From: Ephemerocybe angulata
Lineage: Eukaryota; Basidiomycota; Agaricomycetes; Agaricales; Psathyrellaceae
Reading direction: 5' to 3'
Length of the DNA: 64,000 nt
Assembly (NCBI GenBank): GCA_013368325.1
Contig: JAACJK010000225.1
Location: 434,001 to 498,000 of the forward strand
Shown in pieces: positions 10,872 to 22,823 of this stretch. A program made the position numbers and the translations under genes. Below the pieces are notes generated by a model. It was not told where the DNA came from, did no database searches, and was given only the letters and a program-made list of their open reading frames with translations. Each line of letters begins with the position of its first letter. Within the stretch, counting starts at the first letter, position 1.

Positions 10872-13136
10872 TCAGAATGTGCTTGCCCAGGCTTCCAGAT
10901 CCACAGTACTCTCTCTCGATGTTCTAATCCACTCATGTTCCTACGGTGCAAGGATCAGCATGATAACACAACAACGCTCCCAGATACGAAACTCACCAGC
11001 AGGTCTTTCGGCGTCATCCTCTCTACCGGGTTCTTCTTTAAGCACGCATCAGTGAACGCCTCCGCCTCCTTCGGATACCTGCCCTCAGTCAACCGGGGCG
11101 CAGGCTCGTTCACGATGTGTTGCAGCAGTTCCAGGATACTCATCGTCATCCCTCCTCCCTGTAAGCTGACACCCTTGCTCTTCCGTTTATCTTTCTTCGC
11201 CGCGGCAGCTGGGTCTTTCTTCTTCTTCTGCCGCCTGTACCCAGCACCTCCGCCACCCTCACCGCTGGTCCCGTCCTCCGAAACGACAGGCAGGTCGGCA
11301 AGCGAGAGCCCGCTCATCATGGATGAAGGCGATAGCGTGCCTTCAAGGTCAGAGTCGGTCTCGTCGTCGGAATCGCTTTGTGAGAATGGGAACCGGCCTA
11401 GTGCGAGCTCGATCAACGAGATTCCGAGAGACCATACGTCAGACTTGACGGTGTACTGCGCGCCTTGTATCCGTTCAGGCTATTTTTTTTTCGTCGGCGG
11501 CATTGTTGGTTGTCGGTTGGGATGGTCGTTGATCCATTTTCAGCGAAGAATTGTCCGATTCGAGCAGGCAGATACCAGAGTGGAGGAGGGACCATGATAT
11601 GAAGATTTGGAAGGGAAGGAAGGAGTGGTGATTAGCAACCATCTCCACGAAACTCATTAGAGAAAAAGAGCGAGACTCACGCTCATGTAGGTCGAAGTAC
11701 CGACGAAGGTGTCTGCGATCGAATTGATCAACTCTCCGGATACTCCAAAGTCGCATATCTTGATCTCCCCCCGGGAGTTACAGAGGATATTCGATGGTTT
11801 GATATCTGCCAGGTGAAATAAGGGCGTCAGTCATGTCAAACTATCAATCGTGGTAAGACGAAGCCATGGAACACCGTTTGAAATGGCAAGTATAGCAGTG
11901 ACAATGATGCCGACTTTAGCCTGATCCTAAGTCATTGCGGCAATTCATATCATCGGTGCCCAACAACGAACAACTCGCACACCAACGGTGGATGAGAGGT
12001 TTGTTATGACAACAGGGGTGGAAGATCTACGCGTCGTCGCATTGGTATCAAGGGATTCTCATACCCCATCAGGGGAGGAAACCATGAACCAATCGCGAGA
12101 GGTACGCTCGTAGCTGAGGGCGCAAGATAGGCAGGAGAATGAAGGGGGACGCAGAACCAAGGGAACAAGAAGGAAATATTGTCGACAGACGACCGAGGAT
12201 CAGGCACTCACCACGATGGATAATCCGGTGCACATCATAGAGATACGTCAAGCCCTCGAGGACCGCCAGCGCAATCATACCTACGATATCAATATCGATG
12301 GGTCCAATCTTTTTGTAAATCCCGTCCAGCGAGCCGCGGTCCATGTACTCCATGCAGATGCAGATGTTAGGGTCGGCTAGGAAGGCACCGTAGAACGAGA
12401 TGATGTATTTCGAGTGGCAATCGTGCATGATTTGCAGCTCGCGCAAGATCTGCTTTCGCACTGACGGCTTGGCGTCGATGAGCACAGTCTAAGATAAGGC
12501 AAGACGTAGTCTAAGCTTAGTGTTCGCAATACACAATAGCGCGTAACGCACCTTCTTTGCCATATGCGTCTTCGTTGGTAGATGTTCGACCTTCTTTACA
12601 CTCCCTCCGTTCCCCTGACCAAGTTCTTGGATATCCACAAGATCCTCATTCTTCAAGTCGAACTTGACCTCCGCCGTATTGTTCGCCTCCAAGCTCGCCA
12701 GCTTCGTCGTAAGGGTCGCATGAAGCGTGTTCCGCTTGACATTCAGGTTGTTGTTCGTCGCCGTCAGCGGTGCACTGCTAGGTCCGCTGCTAACCACAAG
12801 AAAGTTGCCATTGTCACCCGTCTCAGCATTCCCATTCCCGTTCGCGCCGTTCAGATCCGACCCGCCCCCCAGCATACTCGTCGAGGACGGTTCGATAGCC
12901 GAGACCATCCCGCTATTCGAGTCGATTTTGGGCGCTTTGAGCGTGAAGGGTGGAGGTCGTTTCTTCAATCCGGGCCCAGTCGCAGTCGGTGCGGTTCGCA
13001 TGCTAATTCCCACTGGATCGGGCTTCGCGAGATTGGCATCTTTGGGTGCAGCGGTGACCGCCGCTGTGGGCACGTCCCCGCCGACGTTGAGCTGGAGGGC
13101 TTTGAAGTTGCGCTTCTTGCGGATTGGGGTCGTCAT
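10872..13136 (-). CDS. STE7: MAP kinase kinase, Ste7/Fuz7 type
   Basis: Five exons: 13136-12552, 12488-12212, 11805-11681, 11479-10997, 10940-10872 (512 aa). The ATG at 13136 gives a basic-hydrophobic MAPK docking site at the extreme N-terminus ([11 protein letters not shown]); the upstream TTG in frame is not used. The kinase domain shows a glycine loop ([12 protein letters not shown]), the Lys in HMAKK, the catalytic loop HRDIKPSN, DFG in [10 protein letters not shown], the activation-loop Ser/Thr (NSIADT) and MSPER. The C-lobe has the long acidic/Lys-rich insertion known in basidiomycete Ste7 homologues. In this family the enzyme phosphorylates the mating/filamentation MAPK downstream of Ste11. 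Intron 2 is unusually long (406 nt). A degenerate paralogue lies at 30631. Confidence 0.92.
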
Positions 13137-13582
13137 GGGGGGCTTGGCCAGCAAAGTGATATGATATACGGTAGCTGCAGTTGGTATTGGGGTATGTAGG
13201 CGTCGAGAATCTTCAACAGCCGTAATCGAATGGGTAGATAGGATCTTGTTCGTGCAGGCTCCTGGCGATCGCTGACTCGTTGGTGGTCGCGGCCTGGCTG
13301 GGGTTCGTGGACGTCGGCGGTGCCTTGGAGAAACAACTGAATTGGAGATGGAGGTAGAAGGATAAAGGGATATGCCAGGGCTTCCCGGAGGAAGAGAGAG
13401 CGGAGATCAGGGTAGGTGGAAAGGGAACCCGTCGAAGCCTGTAATTATCGCCTTCCCAATTAGGCTCGAGATTCCTCCCACGTGCCGCAGCCAAGCCTTC
13501 TTTTTCCACAACCACCATGATCTCCTCCGAAATGTTTCGTTCAGGTATCACTAGTCATTAATATACACCAAGTATCCATCTT
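13137..13582. promoter_or_regulatory. Upstream region of STE7 and 3' flank of DUF2235 gene
   Basis: 446 bp between the start codon of the MAP2K gene and the stop codon of the neighbouring DUF2235 gene, both on the minus strand. It must hold the MAP2K promoter. No specific element was recognised. Confidence 0.4.
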
Positions 13583-15609
13583 TTATCGCACGTAAGTCTC
13601 ATTGCCTTCCTCCCATTTGGCTTTGGGCTTATAGTCGTCTTTCTGCAATGTTCGCACCCTGACAGTTTCGTGTAACTTGGGGTGGTGGTCATGAATCGTT
13701 CTGCCCTTGCCCAAATGCCATCTACGCAAGTCAGACGGCTATCTCGACGGAAACTTGACAGGATGACTCACTTCCAACTTCTATGCCACTTGTTTTCCTT
13801 ATCCTGCCACACATATGTCATGGGCATAATCTCCAGAATCCACCAAAGGGGCATTTTCTTCAACTTGTCATGAACATCCTCCGCCAGGTCTGCCTTGTCC
13901 ATCTCATCCAGGGGTCCCTGTGCGGCAGAATCCTCGATGTCTATGCCCGCCTTGGCCAGAGCTTCGAGGTTAAACTTGACCCCACTCCCAGTCGACGCCG
14001 CCTGCCGGACCATCCATCGTAGCGTAATGTACGAAAGCGAATGCTTCGCGCCGTTCTGGACGGCGCCACCGCCCACATCTATTGTGCCATATTAGTACAA
14101 GGGTCTTCACTGTCAGCAGCGTTTGAGTGGCTTTGGCTTACCAGAATGGCAACCAGAGAACCACACCTCCAACACATCGTTCTGCCCGTCTGTCGAGTTC
14201 CTAGGAATCCTTCCCTTATCGTCACGAACGGACGCGTATGCCGCCTTCTCTGGGTCGGTTCCTGCTACCGTAAAGGCTCTTTTGAAGATACTCATTCGTT
14301 TATGAGGCCTGGAAACCACATCTTCCTCGCTACTGGACGACGACTGGGAGTCCTGCCGGGGCGGCAGAACATGCTCAGGAGGTGCTTCCGCAGTCTTTGA
14401 AAAGATTGGTGCCTTAACCTTCGGCGGGGCTCGGTGCCACATGTTCGGTCGATACCTTGCACGGCGCTAGTGCATAATTCCCTCGTGTCAACCCACATTA
14501 ATGCGACTTGGGCAACAAGCTAGTCTGCTCACCTCATCTAGGGCTAACGCATGTCTGAACGTCCTGATTGAAGCGTTCGAATTCGTAAATGGCAGAGTTC
14601 GGCCCATGAGCGCTCCAACGCTAGCGACTGTGTCCCTGTGTCCAACGCATTCAACCTCAGTATCCGGCGTCCACCAAATGAATGACACGACATACCAGAC
14701 GCCGACAAAGTCAACAGCAACGTTATGGCAGTACGTCCTCTTGAACCCCGCGCACAAATTTAATCCAGCCTGATCTTCTCTCTGATATAGCTTGAAGGCG
14801 AAGGGCATCTGTGCATGGTTATCACGCGGGAGCAGGCCAACCTGGATAGCAAGAGAGCGGAATGAGAGCCAGCACAAACGTCTGAACGACTCTGACCTTA
14901 CTTTATGCAACATCCCGGCCAAAGCTCTGCACAAGGTATGTTCAATTTCGCGCCCCAGGCATCGTTTCTTATATGCACCCACCTCGCTGTGTACGCCCCT
15001 CTTGAGAATCCGAACAGACAGATGTTGTCTCCATGACTATAATTCTGCATGATGAACTTATAACCATCCAGTACATGTTCGTTCAGATACCTAATGCGTT
15101 GTAAGTCCGTGGCCCTTCCGTCAAGTTACCTGTGAACAGCAGACTCACCAGGCAATTCCCAGGTCCATAAGCTTAGCGCCCCAGCGGAGCAAAGGCGAAA
15201 CAATTCCAGGCTTAAAGTACGTTCCTACACCCGGCTGGTAATAACACAGCTGCCCCGCCGGGTCCTTGGAAAGCAAGCTGCATAGCTTGACGACATTCGA
15301 ATTCTAGCATACCCGGAAGTGAGCAGCTGCACACGGAAAAACGAGCGCAGAAGGGGGGCCTACTTTATTGTCGTACTGCCCAGCCGTTCCATCGAAGCAC
15401 AAGACAAGTGTCCTTCCTCGAGCAGTCTGGACTCCGAGTGTCTTCGTCTCTTTCTGCACCGAGGAGCCTGTCTGTGCGGCTTCTGCTGGGAGTTCAATGT
15501 GCTGATCGTGGCGGCCACCGGCGTTCTCGCTGCGTATATTATTAACAACCTCCGAGTCCGAGAGGTGGGAGGTCGCGATGTTGGAGTCTGCAAACACAGG
15601 TTCCGTCAT
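13583..15609 (-). CDS. DUF2235 (Tle1-like) alpha/beta hydrolase, intact copy
   Basis: Nine exons: 15609-15364, 15303-15149, 15090-14983, 14926-14902, 14841-14696, 14635-14533, 14466-14142, 14078-13772, 13721-13583 (517 aa). The family signatures are complete: RTLVLCFDGT near the start, nucleophile motif GFSRGAYTARALAG, VWDTVASVG with the acid residue, RHALALDE, and HSDVGGG with the catalytic His. The start at 15609 (MTEP) matches the paralogue's start, although an ATG lies six bases upstream. Exon 4 is a 25-nt microexon, created by an intron (14842-14901) that the neighbouring paralogue lacks. The family includes bacterial type VI phospholipase effectors; in fungi the substrate is unknown. 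No signal peptide is seen. Confidence 0.85.
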
Positions 15610-16310
15610 ACCCACAGTCCTTTTTATGTCGCGATGACGTCGATAATTGTCAGGCCAGGAATATTAGAAGTGGGGAGTATGTGATAGGTAGAGCGAACAA
15701 GAGGCGAGTTAGTGTTTGGAAGTGGGAGCGGGGAGGATACAGGCTGGGTATTTATACCTGTGCCCAGTGATCCGTACTAGGATTGTACAAGGAAAGTAGG
15801 TGGGGCGGTTTCAAGGACGATGTCAAACTTGGAACCTACAATTCACCGGGACCGAGTAAGCTATGTATTGCAGTGAATCGGGATGTGGAACTCGGGGTAC
15901 TCTTCAAGGTATGCTCCCCTGCTTGGCCTGACTCTGCTTCCTCGTCCAACGAATGCTCCGCCTCGAGCGGATAACACTGCAGAGATCTCCATGTCTCTCT
16001 CCCATGAAGTCTCTTAGGAGTCAGTCGCCATACTACTGGGCTACACCGTGCATCGCTTTGCGGAGCAGATGTCCACGCCTTCCTCGGTCCTTCCCGTCTT
16101 TCTGTCGTGCTCCACGGGATATTTAGCACCAAACGAACAGCATTGCAGTCATCCCAAGGATGTGTAACACGGCATGTACTGTAGGTCTTGTCCTTGGAGA
16201 GGTAACTATAATACATCATACTTACAATGTTCGTGGCTTTAATTAATTAAGGCCTTCAGCCACCTCCACTCGATAAACGCCACAGCTTTCATGGAAAGCT
16301 ACACATAACA
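15610..16310. promoter_or_regulatory. Intergenic region between tandem DUF2235 genes
   Basis: About 700 bp upstream of the first DUF2235 gene, between two same-strand paralogues. No coding signal and no clear element was recognised. Confidence 0.35.
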
Positions 16311-18275
16311 TCATCGCACGTAAGTCTCGTTCCCAACCTCCCACTCTGCCTTGGGCGTGTACCCCATATCTTTATGCTCAGATCGCACTTTGACAGTCTC
16401 GTGAAATTTGGGGTGGTGGTCTTCAACCGTCCTTCCCTTCCCAAGATGCCACCTATGCATAAATTAACATCAGACTTGAACAAAAAGAAGATAGTACGAA
16501 TGACTCACCTCCAGGTACAATGCCATTCACCTTCCCGATCCTGCCACACATAAGTCATAGGCATGAGCTCTAAAGCCCACCACAGAGGCTTCTTCTTCAA
16601 GCAATCTTGGATAGGCTCTAGGGCATCTGCTTTGTCCATCTCGCTTAGTTCCTCAGGGACGTCACCGTTCCCGAGTTCGATCTTTGCCCTCGTCAGGGCC
16701 TCGGGGTCGAACTTGATTCCGCACCCTGCTGAGGCTGCCTGTCGCACCATCCACCGTAAAGAGATGTACGAGAGAGAGTTCTGCGTGGCGTTAGACACCG
16801 ATCCTCCCCCACATCTATTTCAGTGTAGAATTTTGCAGTTCGTCAGTGTTTGAATTTGGAGATCGCGGAGCAGGTTGAACTCCGATGAAGACTCACCGGA
16901 ATGACAACCGCAGAACCACACCTCGAGGACATCGCTCGAGCCTTCCCCCTCAAACGTCCCCTTTCTCATAAATGGCGGCTTCCCCTTACTATCTTTGCGG
17001 GAGGGCCCGCCGAAACCAGCTTTCTCCAGATCAGATTCCCCCTTCTTAAAGATATTCGCTAAGTTCTTCTTCGGCTTTGAAATTCCTTGAGGATCGTTGT
17101 CGGAACCATGATACGAATGTAGAACGTGCTCTGGGGGGATAAGCACGGTTCTCGCACCACCTGGAGGCTTCTCCTCTGGTGGTGCTCGGTGCCACAAGTT
17201 GGGTCGAAACCTGGCCCGGTGCTACGACATCGAAGTTAATTCCAAAAAAACAAATTCTCAAAGCCTATCTGAAGTACGCACCTCATCCAATGCCAACGCA
17301 TGTCGGAAGGTCTTGATCGAAACGTTCGAGTTCGTGAAGGGCAACATCCGTCCCATGATGACCCCAACGCTCGCTACAGTATCCCTTAATGATCATCCTG
17401 TCAGTCTCTTGCACATAACCAGAGGTCCGATGCGAGCAACACGACGTACCACACACCCACGAACTCGATCTTGACATCCTGACAGTATGTCCCCTTGAAG
17501 CCCGCACACAGCTTCAGCCCGTCCTCGTCCTCCCTCTTGAACAGCTCAAAGGCAAAAGGCATTTGTGCATCATTGTCTTTCGGCAGGAGGCCAATCTTAT
17601 GCAGCATACCTGCTAAAGCTCTAACAGACATTCGATCAGTGATACTTAGAGGCGACATCTAAAAGTTAATTGCCTCACCTAGCGGTATACGCCCCTCTCG
17701 AGAATCCAAAAAGACAAATCCTATCTCCAGCACTGTAGTTCTGCATGACAAACCTATACCCATCCAGGACATGCTCTTCGAGGTACCTGACGCATTATCA
17801 GTCGAAAGTTTGCTTTGGGGCTTTTGCCAAACACACCAAGCAATTGCCAGATCCACGACCTTTGCACCCCAATGCAGCAAAGGCGATACGATTCCGGGCT
17901 TAAACCACGTCCCAATACCCGGTTGGTAGTAGCACAGCTGCTCGATTGGGTCCTTTGAAAGTAGGCTGAAGAGCGTCACAACATTCGAGTGCTAAAGGAA
18001 AACCCCATCAATAATAAGCGCCCGTACACCCAACCGTCAATGAGACTGAGACTTACGTGAGTATCATACTTTCCCGCCGTCCCGTCAAAGCACAACACTA
18101 GCGTCCTCCCTCTCACGGTACGCACGCCCTGGTTCTGGGACTCCGGCTCGGTCTGTGTCAACCATTCCGCGAAGGTCGAGGACTGCCCATGTCCATTGGC
18201 GCCTTGGTCGACAACAGGACCCGGGGGTCGGTTGCTTGATGAGGTGTTGGAGCGTAATTTCAACGGCTCAGTCAT
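16311..18275 (-). CDS. DUF2235 paralogue with a one-base lesion in its catalytic motif
   Basis: Exons: 18275-18057, 17991-17837, 17786-17679, 17620-17450, 17384-17282, 17221-16897, 16814-16509, 16452-16311. Exons 2, 3, 5 and 6 equal those of the copy at 13583 in length (155, 108, 103, 325 nt), and exon 4 (171 nt) equals its exons 4+5. RTLVLCFDGT, GFSRGAYTAR and the DTVASVG block are present. Exon 7 should open with HSDVGGG, but the G run at about 16806-16810 has five bases where six are needed, so the frame breaks there. Using the next in-frame acceptor (exon 7 starting at 16803) restores the frame (505 aa) but deletes the DVG of the His motif. It could be a decaying gene, a catalytically dead protein or a homopolymer assembly error. 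Confidence 0.75.
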
Positions 18276-19144
18276 ATTTAGCTCGGTTCTTGGAGAACGA
18301 CGTCGCTGTTTAGTGATACAGGGGTGCTGTCGGTAAGTTTGAGAGTGTCGCGGTAAGAAAGAGCTGGATATGAGGAGGGAGCTGGAGCACAACGATAAGT
18401 ACGTATATATAGCTTGGGAAGGTGGAGGGGGATCATTTGGGCGGTGCCAAGGAGACTCCGAGCGGTGGCTGTCGGTCGATGGGTGTTCCTTGGCGCTTTC
18501 TCTAGTTGGCAGGTAAACGCGGATCCTCACCTGCCTGTAGTAAGAAGCAGTATGGAAAGAATGCATACGTACGATGTTCAGCATACCCAAAGCCGGGTGA
18601 TTCGGGGCTGCAGGAGATCCTATTATGCACTTCATGTGTAACGAACGTTTGTTCATAGGATGAAGGAATGGCCGAGGACAGAGTTCGCATGCTTGAGAGG
18701 GCCAAACGACCGCAGTCATGCGCTCAAGTTATCACGGACGCCGCACATCAGCGCATTTGCAGAGCGATTTACGAGGCGTGTCATTCCCAGTCTCATGAGT
18801 GGTCAGGTCTCTCAGCCACTGTCGTTCCCCTGGCCGAGCACCGAGCAGCTAAGTACTTCGCACAGGAGTAAATGTAGACATCGACAACGAAACGGTGCAA
18901 GAAGCCGCGTTTGGTGATACCATCCTCAAAGAGGGAAAGGTCTAAATGCTTCGAGACGTATCAGTACCCGTTCTACAGAGACGGACGCGAAGGCACCTAC
19001 TACACACTCCCTTTGATTCGGACAGTGTCAAGATCACATCCACGACCTAATGAACCAATGCAGTTTCCATTCTGTAGTATGCGTTTTCGAACTTTATGAA
19101 CTTCCCTACACCACTTTTGATATGATGAGACCAATAGGTCTCCA
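18276..19144. other. Intergenic region
   Basis: 870 bp between the DUF2235 paralogue's start and the AMP deaminase stop, both on the minus strand. It includes the DUF2235 promoter. Short frames at 18414-18917 show no recognisable product. Confidence 0.4.
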
Positions 19145-22100
19145 TTACGACTCAAGAGACTTTGGATCCATCGCCTTTGCAGCGATAACCTCAGGGGTCG
19201 CCCCAAACCGTACACCCTCGGAGCTCGCACCAGGTGTTTTCGAGTCAACAACCGGAAGTGCAACAGGCCCGACCTTGATAGTGGGCACCGTCTCCGATGA
19301 TACACCAACACCTGCCGAAAGCATCGCACTGGCCTTGCGGATCATATCGAGTTCGCCCACGAGAGTGGTATGCCTATACGCTAGGCGGGTATCTGGCACG
19401 TTCGTCTGTACTTTGTGAGTACCGAATCGAGGATGGGTGAGGCATATAACAGACCTTGTGGATATCGTTTCCAGCTGCCCCTGGAAGGTACCATTGGTGA
19501 CCCAGCCAATGCCGCTTCACCTCCATTTCGAACCCGCTCTGCCTCACAGAGTTACGTGCGAGCTCAGCGAGTGAACTTTGAGGGAACTTGTAGATCTATT
19601 AAAGAACAAGCCGGAAGCGTCAGTGCACTCCTTACTGCACTGTAACGAAGGGAAGAGGAAAGCCCACTTACATGCGCAGCAACACTGTACTCTTCGAGAA
19701 GTGGCTCCTTTGTAAAGTGGAACTGCAACGGGTCGTCCGTACTCAAACTGACATTCAACCCGGTCTTGAAGAAGTCCGGAAGCGGATTGCGCTCATACGT
19801 CAGGAACAAGGCGTTGTTGCTCAAGGGGCTCATTGCGATACCGATCTGCTTCAGGTAGAAGAGGTACTGCAATGCAGGAACCTTTCGGAGGAGGATGCCG
19901 TGCGAGATGGAGTGGCATGTGAGGAAGGCAGAGGTAAGATGGTCTGTATCTCCGGCTTCACCACAATGGGGTCGGAACACGAAGGTACCTGCACGCCATG
20001 AGGAGGGTCAGATTGGAAGGTGCTCAGTGGTAACGAAGGGGGTGATACGCACTGAATCCACGAGCACGGCGCCAGTTGTTCAAACTCGCCATGTTCGCGT
20101 ACATATAATAGATCCAGTACGAGTATGGGGGAGATTGAGGGAGATCCCAGAGCCGAGGGTACGGGAACTTCTTGTGAATCCTCCGCTCAGACTTGGACTC
20201 GTCGTCTACAGTGTCGAACCCAACCACACGTTGCAGGAAGACGTGAAGTTCTGGATGACTCTGAGGGTTTTGGGTCACCTCAAACAGGGGCTTCCAGACA
20301 TCTGCGAGAATGCGCCAGTCAGCGCTCTGGTAAGCACCAAAGGATTATGAAGTTGTGTGCGCACTGATGACGATATCTTCGTACGTCTTGACAGACCCGT
20401 TCGCCTTGTAGACCTCGTAGATTCGAGGGACTTGGATGAGCCATCGCACGTTATGCGAGAATAGCTTGTTGTTGATAACCCATTTCGCAAGTTTGTCCCA
20501 TTCGTCCAGCGAACGACCGTAGATGCTGATGCGCCATTCAACGTTTTGGTACTTGCTCTGCTCCAGATCAATCATTAGCTCTAATTGTGGAAGTTCAGCG
20601 ATATGCTTGCGTAGATCGTAGTTTAAATTACAGTTACCTTTCGTTAGCTCAGCGAGATATCGACCTTTGATGTAGTTGTCTGTCTTCAAGAAGATCTCTC
20701 GCAGACGCGACTCTCCAATTGGATTATACTTGAGGTTGAACTTGTCGAAGCGATGGAATGAATCCTGATGCGCGTGCATGTCTAGGGTATCGATGGAAAG
20801 ATCGTATGCAGTGAGCTTCAGGGATTCAAACACTTGGGATAGGGTCAGTTCCTGCCCGTCACGGAAGATAACAACATCCTATCGTCGATGGCGCAGTCAG
20901 TGATATGCCAGGATGGAGGAAAGGAAAGCGTAGCCAACATCAGGATTGCGCTTTATCTTGTGCTTGATGAATCGGAGCAAATGCTTTTGATTCATGCTGC
21001 TGGAGTGGTGGATATGTGTATCGACCTTGCGCACGTTGTAGAAATCTCTGTGGGGAACACGCTGGTGGATGATCAGGCACATTAAAGAGTTACCAGCGAG
21101 CAAAAGACTGACCTTCATGTCGGCAAGCTCTTGAAACTCATTCAATAGGCTGTACATGCTAAATTTGCTTGAAAGGTATTTCAGTCGACGATATGCAAAG
21201 CTCTTCGTCGGGCCATCTGAGATAACTCCGAGCACGTATTCAAGATCCATGAAGTACTCGCGAACGTCAGGGATGTCAAAGGCAGGTTTCTCCTTCTCCT
21301 CTACACCCTGAATTAGCTTTGATATCGGGTCAGTGTGTGATTCTGCTTACCACTGCTCTCGTCGTAGACTTGGAATACGCCCTTCGGGTCAAGTTCGAAA
21401 GTCCAACCCTCCATTGGCCCTGGAATCTCACACTTCTCAAAGTCGAAGTGATCCCCCTGGGCATGGTGCTCGTCACCGCTGACGATCTGGTCCTGCTTCC
21501 AGTGCCAATGTGGGGGAGGAGGCTTAGGATAGATGGGCCACTTTCCAAACTGCGTATCCTCCTTCGGAATAGCAGCAATGTTTGCGTCAGGCCGAACACC
21601 GGACGGAGCAACAACCTCATCATCGAAGCCAGAGAATTCGCCGTCGTGGTCGCGAGGATCATCGCCGAGTCGCTGTCGAGATTTGAACATGTACTTGTCT
21701 CGGATATCGAGGCATTTCTGGAACGACTCGAGGAGGTGGGCGTGCTCTGCATTCAGGATTTCTGATCATGGGCTCTGCTGAGCAGGAGCTTGGCAGGATA
21801 GAAAGCGCATAACACACCAGTAGCATGGGTCTCTCCTTTCCACATCTGCTCCTTGATCTCCAAATCCTTTTGGTCATCGTCGAAGAACGCATCGACATGG
21901 GTTGGACTGTCAGTGTGAGCTCGTAGCGACTGCCTCACGCTCCCGACGTCAGACACCGTGTCCGAAGGCCTGCGATGCAAAAGGCGTTTCTCGACTATCT
22001 AGCCCTTGAAATCAGAGGTGGACAGATCGATGGGTGGATGTATGAACCTGTTGCAAGCTGCGCTCTTCTCCGTAACCGAAGTACCCATCCTTGGACTCGG

Positions 22101-22200
22101 GAATATGCAGCCCACCGTTTGCTGGGGTTTCGCTCTGCCCTGGGGTCGTCGCCACGGACGAATCCTGGTCGTGGTGCTCGTCGTTGACCGCACTCGCCAT
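19145..22200 (-). CDS. AMD1: AMP deaminase
   Basis: Ten exons join in phase: 22200-22048, 21998-21818, 21761-21351, 21300-21113, 21061-20939, 20878-20365, 20301-20053, 19988-19672, 19595-19455, 19405-19145 (845 aa, close to the fungal norm). Diagnostic sites are [20 protein letters not shown] (metal-binding histidines), [29 protein letters not shown] (catalytic signature) and the C-terminal [14 protein letters not shown]. It deaminates AMP to IMP in the purine nucleotide cycle. Two donors are unusual (GTTCAT after exon 1, GTTGGC after exon 5), but both are needed to keep conserved blocks in frame. The N-terminal 50 residues are low in conservation and the start at 22200 is the least certain point. 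Confidence 0.93.
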
Positions 22201-22823
22201 TAGAGTCGTTATCTGAAGAGGGTGCACCCACTATCTGTCGTCCGATGATTTAATTATGGAGACTGCCGTGCGTGTGCGTGATGGTTCGTAATGAAGGGCG
22301 CGGCGACCTCGCGGCGGCAGCGTGACACGCTGCTCTTGATCTCTTACCACGACCATGATAGCCCTCTTGTACGAGATCCCTATTGAAGGGGTCTTGAAAA
22401 GCAAGACGATGGACCTGACAACTGGTCGGAGCACCTGGGATCGACTTTGAACGATGGGGAGAGCCAAGAACTTGGAAGAACTCCCTCTTTTGTTCGGCTT
22501 CGACAGCCGGTGCGGTTGTGCCTCAGTCTGAGGCAAATTACCGAATGCCATTTGGGAAAACCATCAGGTTGCTCCAACGTTGCTCCAGGGATCTTGACAG
22601 ACTTGTTGTGATGCCAACTTGAGATAGGATCTAATCTATTACGGGCGCTCGAACCCCTTCGAACCCTCTGCGAATCTGCCCAAAGTTGTGGTCCACCCTC
22701 ACACTGCTGCCGAACTCGTTTCACAAGGGGATCAGGGCGAAGCTTGCAGCTTCGAAGCTATGTACACCACTTGAACCACTGATTGTCGAGCAATCATCGT
22801 TCTCGTCTTCTCCCCCCCCGACG
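22201..22823. promoter_or_regulatory. Divergent promoter region
   Basis: 623 bp between the start codons of AMP deaminase (minus) and a membrane protein gene (plus). A bidirectional promoter is expected here. No defined element was recognised. Confidence 0.4.
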
